Translations under genes and position numbers: made by a program
The notes under the pieces: model-generated
Databases searched by the model: none
What the model was told of the DNA's origin: nothing
What the model saw: the letters and a program-made list of their open reading frames with translations, nothing else
In this document: in pieces, positions 13,451-17,791 of the stretch
Position numbering within the stretch: the stretch's first letter is position 1
Layout: the number at the start of each line of letters is the position of its first letter
Assembly: GCA_030699625.1 (NCBI GenBank)
Contig: JAUYLU010000054.1
Location: forward strand, 1-17,791
Reading direction: 5' to 3'
DNA: 17,791 nucleotides
Source of the DNA: a bacterium
GTDB lineage: Bacteria; Patescibacteriota; Minisyncoccia; Phycocordibacterales; VMEP01

Positions 13451-15825
13451 CCAAGCAAGAAAAAAAACAAGAAAAAAAGCGCCTCGTCCTCCTCGACGCC
13501 CACGCCATCATTCACCGGGCGTACCACGCCCTGCCTGATTTCGTCTCGAGCAAGGGGGAGCCGACGGGCGCGCTCTACGGCATCATCTCCATGCTCCTCA
13601 AGATCGTGAAGGAGCTCGAACCCGACTACCTCGCGGCCTGCTACGACCTGCCGGGGCCGACCTTCCGCCACGTGGCCTACGAGAAGTACAAAGCGGAGCG
13701 GCCGAAGGCGGAGGATGCGCTCGTGGCCCAGATCATCCGCTCGAAGGACATCTTCCGCGCCTTCGGCATTCCCATCTACGAGGCCCCCGGCTTCGAGGCG
13801 GACGACGTGCTCGGCACCATCGCCGAGAAACTGAAGGGCGAGGTCGACATCATCATCGCCTCGGGCGACATGGACACGCTCCAGCTCGTCGACGACAAGC
13901 GCGTCCGCGTCTACACCCTGAAAAAGGGCCTCTCCGACACCATCCTTTACGACGAGGAGACAGTCACGGCGCGGTTCGGTTTCGGCCCCGAACGCCTCCC
14001 GGACTACAAAGGGCTCCGCGGCGACCCGTCCGACAACATCATGGGCATCGCGGGCATCGGCGAGAAGACGGCGACGCTCCTCGTGAAGGAATTCGGCGCC
14101 ATCGAAGCGATGTACAAGGCGCTTAAAAAGGACAAGGCGCGCTTCAAGAACGTCGGCTGCACCGACCGCGTGGTGAAGCTCCTTGAAGAAGGGGAGGAGG
14201 AAGCGCTCTTCTCGAAAACGCTCGCCGAGATACGGAAGGATGCGCCCGTCGACTTCGCTATTCCTGGAAAGCCGTGGCGCGAGTCGGTCGAACTTGAGCG
14301 GGCGCTCGCGTTTCTCCGCGAAATCGAGTTCAAATCGCTCGAAGCGAGGACCCGCGAGCTCTTCGGCGAGGGGAAACCGGAGGCGGCGGAGGAACCGATT
14401 CTCGAGACGGCGAGCGAGTTCGAGCTGGAGCGGGCCAAGATCGCCCTCTGGCTCCTCGATTCGGAAAAGACGAACCCCGACCGCGACGACATCCTCGCCC
14501 GGGCGAAGACGCGGACGGTGAAGGAAGCGCTCCCGAAGCTCGAGGCGGAGCTTCGGCGGGAAAAGCTCGAGCGGGTGTACGAGGAGATCGAGCTCCCGCT
14601 CGTCCCGCTCATTCGCGAAGCAGAGCGCCGCGGCATCCTCGTCGACCGGGAGCGGTTCGAAGCGCTCTCGAAAAAACTGCACGAACGCCTCCGCGGCATC
14701 GAAGGGCGGATCTGGAAGCACGCCGGCGGCGAGTTCAACGTGAATTCGCCGCGCCAGTTGGGCGTTGTGCTCTTCGACAAGCTCGGCCTTGCGGTGAAAG
14801 GCGTCCGCATGAAAAAGACCGAAGGTGGCGCGCGCTCGACGAGGCTCTCCGAGCTCGAAAAGCTCCGCGGCACTCACCCCATCATCGAGGAGATCATGGA
14901 GCACCGCGAAGTGCAGAAGCTCCTCTCCACCTACATCGACGCCATTCCGCCGCTCCTCGACGATGCGAGCCGGCTCCACAGCCATTTCGTGCAGACGGGC
15001 ACCACCACCGGCCGCTTTTCCTCGACGAACCCGAACCTTCAGAACATTCCTGCCGACGAGGGGCTCGGCAAGGAGATCAGAAAGGGATTCATGGCGGCGA
15101 AAGGGCACAAGCTCCTCTCGCTCGATTACTCGCAAATCGAGCTTCGGGTGGCGGCCATCCTCTCGGGCGACGCGCGCCTCACCGCCATCTTCAGGGAAGG
15201 GAAGGACGTCCACGGCGCGGTGGCGGCGCGCGTCTTCAAGGTAAACGAGCGCGAGGTGACGCACGAGATGCGCCGGCGCGCCAAGGTCATCAACTTCGGC
15301 ATCCTCTACGGCATGGGAGTCGCGGCCCTCCGCGAGAACTTGGGCTCTTCGCGCGCCGAGGCCGAGGAATTTTATGATAAGTATCTGAAAGAATTCTCGG
15401 AGCTCGCCGCCTACCTTGAGCGCAGCAAGCGTTTTGCCCAAAAGCACGGCTACACCGAGACCCTCTTCGGCAGGCGCCGCTATTTTCCGGGCATCCGCTC
15501 GAACATTCCTTATATAGAGGCGCAGACGCTCCGCATGGCGGTGAACGCGCCGGTACAGGGGACGGCGACCGCCGATATCATCAAGCTCGCCATCCGTTTC
15601 GCCCACGAAGACCTTGGAAAAGCGAAGCTTCTCGGGAAAGCCCATCTTCTTCTCCAGATCCACGACGAACTCGTCTATGAGGTCGAGGATGCGGCGGTCG
15701 AGAAGGCCACATCGGTCATCAGGGCGGCCATGGAAGGAGTGCTCGAACGGAGTTTTCTCAAGTACGAATCGCCCGTGCCGCTCAAGGTCGACGCCGCGGC
15801 GGGGAAAGACTGGGGGGAGATTTAG
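13447..15825 (+). CDS. polA: DNA polymerase I lacking a recognisable 3'-5' exonuclease domain
   Basis: The 792-residue protein begins with a FEN-like 5'-3' exonuclease (about 11-305): LLDAHAIIHRAYHALP, GFEADDVLGTIA, ASGDMDTLQLV and RGDPSDNIMGIAGIGEKTA keep the metal-binding Asp residues. The polymerase domain runs from about 365, with motif A LLSLDYSQIELR (D560), motif B RRAKVINFGILYG (K613, F617, Y621) and motif C IHDE (D740). Only about 60 residues (311-370) lie between them, where E. coli Pol I has a proofreading domain of about 190, and no exonuclease motif is visible. It should fill gaps and remove primers without proofreading. The ATG at 13447 is chosen over upstream in-frame starts because it overlaps the tsaE stop and matches the family N-terminus. 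Confidence 0.96.
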   Translation: MTKQEKKQEKKRLVLLDAHAIIHRAYHALPDFVSSKGEPTGALYGIISMLLKIVKELEPDYLAACYDLPGPTFRHVAYEKYKAERPKAEDALVAQIIRSKDIFRAFGIPIYEAPGFEADDVLGTIAEKLKGEVDIIIASGDMDTLQLVDDKRVRVYTLKKGLSDTILYDEETVTARFGFGPERLPDYKGLRGDPSDNIMGIAGIGEKTATLLVKEFGAIEAMYKALKKDKARFKNVGCTDRVVKLLEEGEEEALFSKTLAEIRKDAPVDFAIPGKPWRESVELERALAFLREIEFKSLEARTRELFGEGKPEAAEEPILETASEFELERAKIALWLLDSEKTNPDRDDILARAKTRTVKEALPKLEAELRREKLERVYEEIELPLVPLIREAERRGILVDRERFEALSKKLHERLRGIEGRIWKHAGGEFNVNSPRQLGVVLFDKLGLAVKGVRMKKTEGGARSTRLSELEKLRGTHPIIEEIMEHREVQKLLSTYIDAIPPLLDDASRLHSHFVQTGTTTGRFSSTNPNLQNIPADEGLGKEIRKGFMAAKGHKLLSLDYSQIELRVAAILSGDARLTAIFREGKDVHGAVAARVFKVNEREVTHEMRRRAKVINFGILYGMGVAALRENLGSSRAEAEEFYDKYLKEFSELAAYLERSKRFAQKHGYTETLFGRRRYFPGIRSNIPYIEAQTLRMAVNAPVQGTATADIIKLAIRFAHEDLGKAKLLGKAHLLLQIHDELVYEVEDAAVEKATSVIRAAMEGVLERSFLKYESPVPLKVDAAAGKDWGEI

Positions 15826-15839
15826 ATTAGTTGGTAGTT

Positions 15840-15881
15840 GATAGGAATTAGGAATGAGCTAACTCCTATCCGCTCATTCCT
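15840..15881 (+). other. Interleaved inverted repeats, possible H-type pseudoknot
   Basis: GATAGGA (15840-15846) pairs with TCCTATC (15864-15870), and AGGAATGAG (15850-15858) pairs with CTCATTCCT (15873-15881). The two stems cross, so they form either a pseudoknot or two alternative hairpins. It lies between the polA stop and the next gene. There is no T-run. Confidence 0.45.
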
Positions 15882-15916
15882 CGCGTGCGTTCCTCATGCT
15901 ACACTCTCGATAAACT

Positions 15917-16408
15917 ATGGAAGAACGGAGGTATGCAGAGCGGAAAGACAGGTCGGAGAGCATCCTCGGGCTTGTGGTCTATTCGCCGGTGATCTACCTC
16001 GTGGTGTTCCTCGTTTCCTTCGGGCTCCATCTTTTGTACCCGATAAAGATTGCGGAGAGCAAAATCCTCCTCCCCGTCGGCGTTTTCCTTCTCGCCGCGG
16101 CGCCGCTGCTCATTCTCTGGTCGCAGCGCGCCCTCTCCCGCTTCAGGAAACGAGAGGCGGCAGGAGAGGGGGAGCGGAGCTTCGCCCTCGGCCCCTACCG
16201 CTTCACCAGAAATCCCACGTACGTCGGTCTCTCGCTCCTTACCCTCGGCTTCGCCCTCGTCATGAACTCGCTCCTCGTTCTCCTCGGCGTTCTCGTCTCC
16301 TTCCACATCGTCCACCTCGGCATCGTGAAGCGCGAGGAGCGCCTCCTTGCGAAGAAGTACGGCGAGGACTACGAGCGCTATCGGTCGAAAGTCCGCCCGT
16401 GGCTTTAG
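15917..16408 (+). CDS. Isoprenylcysteine carboxyl methyltransferase (ICMT)-like integral membrane methyltransferase
   Basis: The 163-residue protein has a charged N-terminus and several membrane helices (about 19-42, 49-70 and 103-134, the last probably two). The family signature follows: LGPYRFTRNPTYVG (91-104) and KREERLLAKKYGEDYERY (138-155), the SAM-binding C-terminal part of ICMT/PEMT-type enzymes. Eukaryotic relatives methylate prenylated cysteines. In bacteria the substrates are mostly unknown, and lipid or small-molecule methylation is possible. The ATG at 15917 lies 12 nt after TGC-TACACT, a likely extended -10, so the leader would be only about 5 nt. It sits between polA and holA, but nothing suggests a shared pathway. 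Confidence 0.85.
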   Translation: MEERRYAERKDRSESILGLVVYSPVIYLVVFLVSFGLHLLYPIKIAESKILLPVGVFLLAAAPLLILWSQRALSRFRKREAAGEGERSFALGPYRFTRNPTYVGLSLLTLGFALVMNSLLVLLGVLVSFHIVHLGIVKREERLLAKKYGEDYERYRSKVRPWL

Positions 16409-16448
16409 CGGACAGGAAGTTAGGAATTAGGAAGATAGGAAGTTAAAA

Positions 16449-17156
16449 ATGTTGTATTTTTTTTACGGCGAACGCGAAGCGCGGCAGAAGAAGATAGAGG
16501 AGTGGAAAGAAAAGCTCCTCAAGAAAGAAGCCGATGCCTCGCTCCGCTCGCTCGGGGAAGAAGAATGGAACGGCCCCGCCCTCGAGGAGTTCGCCGCGGG
16601 CCGCGGCCTCTTCGGCGGCACGTACGTTTTTTTTGTGAAGGAATTTCTCGCCACCACGGAAGACCGGGAATTTTTCATGGACATGGCGAAGACGCTCGCG
16701 CACTCGCATAACAGCTTCGTGGTGAGCGAGCCCTCGGCCACCAAGGAGCTTCTTGCGGCGATTGAAAAGGCGGGCGGGGAGGCGGTGCGAGTGGCGGGCA
16801 AGGAACCGGTTGGGAAGCGCGATACCACGGGCTTCGCCCTCGCCGATGCGGCGGCTAGGCGCGACCGCGGGCGCTCATGGGCGCTTTTCCAAGAGGCGCT
16901 CTGGAAGGGCGCTTCGGCCGAAGAGCTCCACGGCATCCTTTTTTGGCAGATGAAGAACCTCTTTCTTGCGAAGAAGGGGGGAGGGGGGCAAAAGTTCTCA
17001 TTTCCTTTGATGAAAGCGAAGGCCGCCGCTCCCAAGTGGGAGGAACAGGAACTCGAATCGGCGCTTTCCCGTCTCGTCTCCATCTATCATGAAGCCCATC
17101 GCGGGCGCTACGAGCTTCCCGTGGCGCTCGAACTCTTCCTCCTCGACGTCGTATAA
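16449..17156 (+). CDS. holA: DNA polymerase III delta subunit (HolA)-like protein, short form
   Basis: The 235-residue protein starts MLYFFYGEREARQKKIEEW, like the opening strand and helix of HolA (delta), the clamp-loader wrench that opens the beta clamp. The C-terminus has the collar-like helices: ELHGILFWQMKNLFLAKKG, ESALSRLVSIYHEAHRGRYE and LPVALELFLLDVV, as at the end of HolA. Typical HolA proteins have about 330-350 residues, so about 100 are missing, mainly from the middle AAA-type region. It may be a minimal delta subunit or a divergent relative. AGGAAG lies about 9 nt before the ATG inside an AT-rich repeat-like string (GGAATTAGGAAGATAGGAAG). A strong terminator follows 15 bp after the stop. 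Confidence 0.65.
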   Translation: MLYFFYGEREARQKKIEEWKEKLLKKEADASLRSLGEEEWNGPALEEFAAGRGLFGGTYVFFVKEFLATTEDREFFMDMAKTLAHSHNSFVVSEPSATKELLAAIEKAGGEAVRVAGKEPVGKRDTTGFALADAAARRDRGRSWALFQEALWKGASAEELHGILFWQMKNLFLAKKGGGGQKFSFPLMKAKAAAPKWEEQELESALSRLVSIYHEAHRGRYELPVALELFLLDVV

Positions 17157-17171
17157 AAAACTTCCTCCATT

Positions 17172-17202
17172 AAAAAAACACCCTCCGGGGTGTTTTTCTT
17201 TT
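17172..17202 (+). terminator. Rho-independent terminator of holA
   Basis: AAAAACACCC (17174-17183) pairs with GGGTGTTTTT (17188-17197) around TCCG, followed by CTTTTT. The A-rich left side could also let it work on the other strand. Confidence 0.85.
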
Positions 17203-17293
17203 TAAATCAGGCCCTGTGTAGGACTAGCACGGGCCGGAGGAAAGGACGAAGTGAAGCGAGCTGTTCGCGCGATTTTGTTGCCGAATTGTTGAG

Positions 17294-17315
17294 TCTCGGT
17301 GAACTCTCGCTGAAC
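17294..17315 (+). repeat. Tandem 11-bp direct repeat
   Basis: TCTCGGTGAAC (17294-17304) is followed directly by TCTCGCTGAAC, with one mismatch in eleven. It lies in a non-coding stretch that also has a GGCCC-T-GTG / CAC-GGGCC hairpin at 17210-17235. Confidence 0.6.
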
Positions 17316-17373
17316 TAACCGCCACTAGGTCTGCGTACAGTATAGGACGCATCGGCATGCTTGGGAAGCGCGG

Positions 17374-17382
17374 TGTGGATAA
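17374..17382 (-). promoter_or_regulatory. Single perfect DnaA-box sequence
   Basis: The minus strand reads TTATCCACA, the E. coli consensus DnaA box. Only one perfect copy is present and no AT-rich unwinding cluster is near, so it is not by itself an origin. Confidence 0.4.
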
Positions 17383-17438
17383 CGAGCGCGCGACGCATCC
17401 GTCTTCCCGCTATAATTAAGGTGCTAGCAGGGGAAGGC

Positions 17439-17467
17439 CTGCCTGTGCGTGTACACACGCAGACAGG
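17439..17467. repeat. Palindromic intergenic repeat, copy 2
   Basis: CTGCCTGTGCGTGT, three variable bases (ACA), then CACGCAGACAGG. It matches the copy at 12838-12866 in all 26 non-loop positions. Here the stem is longer because of flanking GGC/GCC bases. Both copies lie downstream of a GTGCTA string and a GGGGA-like string. Confidence 0.8.
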
Positions 17468-17501
17468 CCACCCCTAAAAAATAATCGTAGTTGATCCATG
17501 A

Positions 17502-17532
17502 CAAAAGCCCCTACTCCCGTAGGGGCTTTTGC
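17502..17532. terminator. Strong terminator hairpin
   Basis: CAAAAGCCCCTAC (17502-17514) pairs perfectly with 17519-17531 around TCCC. The arms end in AAAA and TTTT, so it can act on both strands: for the candidate small RNA (+) and for anything entering from the right (-). Confidence 0.75.
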
Positions 17533-17791
17533 GTTCGGCCATTCTAAACCGGTTTTATGCTACGGCCCCGATCGATTCGGCTGCTAACCTCGTCTTCCGG
17601 AGCAGGGAGCGTCGTTGGATGACAACGCCCCTTTTTCGCCTTCACTTACGCACTGGCCTACAAAGTTGCCTGCAGTGTCTCGCTGCAGCTACAGCGAGCG
17701 GTTCGCGGCAACGTTTTAACCAGTTTCTTCGCACCTTGTGAAATGCGCGTCCGCTGGATAATCGTAATTGAATTGCTTCAACTACTTGAGA
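17533..17791. other. Structured stretch without a recognised gene, running to the window edge
   Basis: On the minus strand several nested pairings line up: GTGAAGGCG-type ends, ACTGG with CCAGT, GTTGCC with GGCAAC, and a near-perfect 20-bp palindrome, CTCGCTGTAGCTGCAGCGAG (17683-17702). A separate CGTTG/CAACG hairpin lies at about 17610-17630. The minus strand is also open for 49 codons from the window edge to a TGA, so a partial basic, Arg/Cys-rich protein end is an alternative. Neither reading is recognised. tmRNA, SRP RNA and RNase P signatures were looked for and not found. Confidence 0.3.

Larger units (their letters stand above)
17411..17532 (+). ncRNA. Candidate small RNA: -10 box, repeat hairpin and terminator
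   Basis: A perfect TATAAT (17411-17416) is followed by the palindromic repeat at 17439-17467, extended here by outer AGGGG/CCCCT pairing. A strong terminator ends at 17532. The predicted transcript, from about 17423, is roughly 110 nt. There is no convincing reading frame inside and no good -35 box, which lowers confidence. Confidence 0.4.

Noticed and set aside
13234..15663. An 809-codon open frame on the minus strand across polA
   Set aside because: It is the mirror of polA, whose catalytic motifs are complete. Its composition is repetitive Arg/Glu/Val/Leu with no domain, as expected opposite a GC-rich gene.
17226..17260. RNase P RNA, because of a GAGGAAAGGAC string
   Set aside because: The family core is GAGGAAAGTCC, and the downstream conserved ACAGAA and GAGCAAGGCC-type segments are absent.
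17545..17600. tmRNA-like tag on the minus strand (AAESIGAVA followed by a stop)
   Set aside because: The tag-like end is suggestive, but there is no conserved tmRNA 5' motif (TTCGACGG type), no T-arm and no CCA-type end within reach.
17529..17741. A 70-codon plus-strand frame near the right edge
   Set aside because: It starts inside a terminator arm, lacks a ribosome binding site and runs through a 20-bp palindrome. Its composition looks random.

Overview
The window looks like a chromosomal segment from a Patescibacteria / Candidate Phyla Radiation bacterium, probably of the Parcubacteria group. This is inferred from gene style, not from a marker gene: a PolA with almost no 3'-5' exonuclease domain, a shortened YebC, a shortened HolA-like protein, large FN3-type surface proteins, and several -10 boxes placed so close to start codons that the mRNAs should be leaderless. 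Most genes are GC-rich, with more AT-rich gaps. No tRNA, rRNA, CRISPR array, transposase or phage gene was recognised.

Layout. 1-1196 (-) is the N-terminal part of a class A penicillin-binding protein, cut by the window edge. It diverges from tyrS (1248-2435, +), which ends in a bidirectional hairpin terminator shared with a convergent 46-residue acidic protein gene. The minus strand then carries ruvC (2703-3182) and a short yebC (3282-3809). A lower-GC hypothetical gene with its own Shine-Dalgarno and terminator follows (3972-4319, +). An AT-rich gap holds a perfect 16-bp palindrome, and ruvB (4462-5493, -) comes next. Divergent from ruvB, a near-consensus promoter drives a long structured leader closed by a perfect 15-bp inverted repeat. 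Downstream of that leader lies a three-helix membrane protein (5755-6111, +).

6191-12812 looks like a cell-surface block: a PilB/GspE-type pilus ATPase (-), then on the plus strand three separately promoted and terminated genes. These are a Gly/Tyr-rich lipoprotein, a 444-residue protein with a prepilin-like N-terminus, a coiled coil and an Ig-like domain, and a 663-residue FN3-repeat protein with a C-terminal membrane anchor. 12950-17156 (+) is a housekeeping run: tsaE overlapping polA by ATGA, an isoprenylcysteine-methyltransferase-like membrane protein, and a HolA-like gene. Genome maintenance is thus well represented (ruvC, ruvB, polA, holA), together with translation and tRNA modification (tyrS, yebC, tsaE).

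17157-17791 has no convincing gene. It contains a terminator, a tandem 11-bp repeat, a perfect DnaA-box sequence, a promoter-hairpin-terminator unit that could be a small RNA, and a structured stretch running out of the window. The best candidates for something undescribed are the structured leader at 5548-5690, the palindromic repeat shared by 12838-12866 and 17439-17467, and the contrast between leaderless housekeeping genes and Shine-Dalgarno-led accessory genes.
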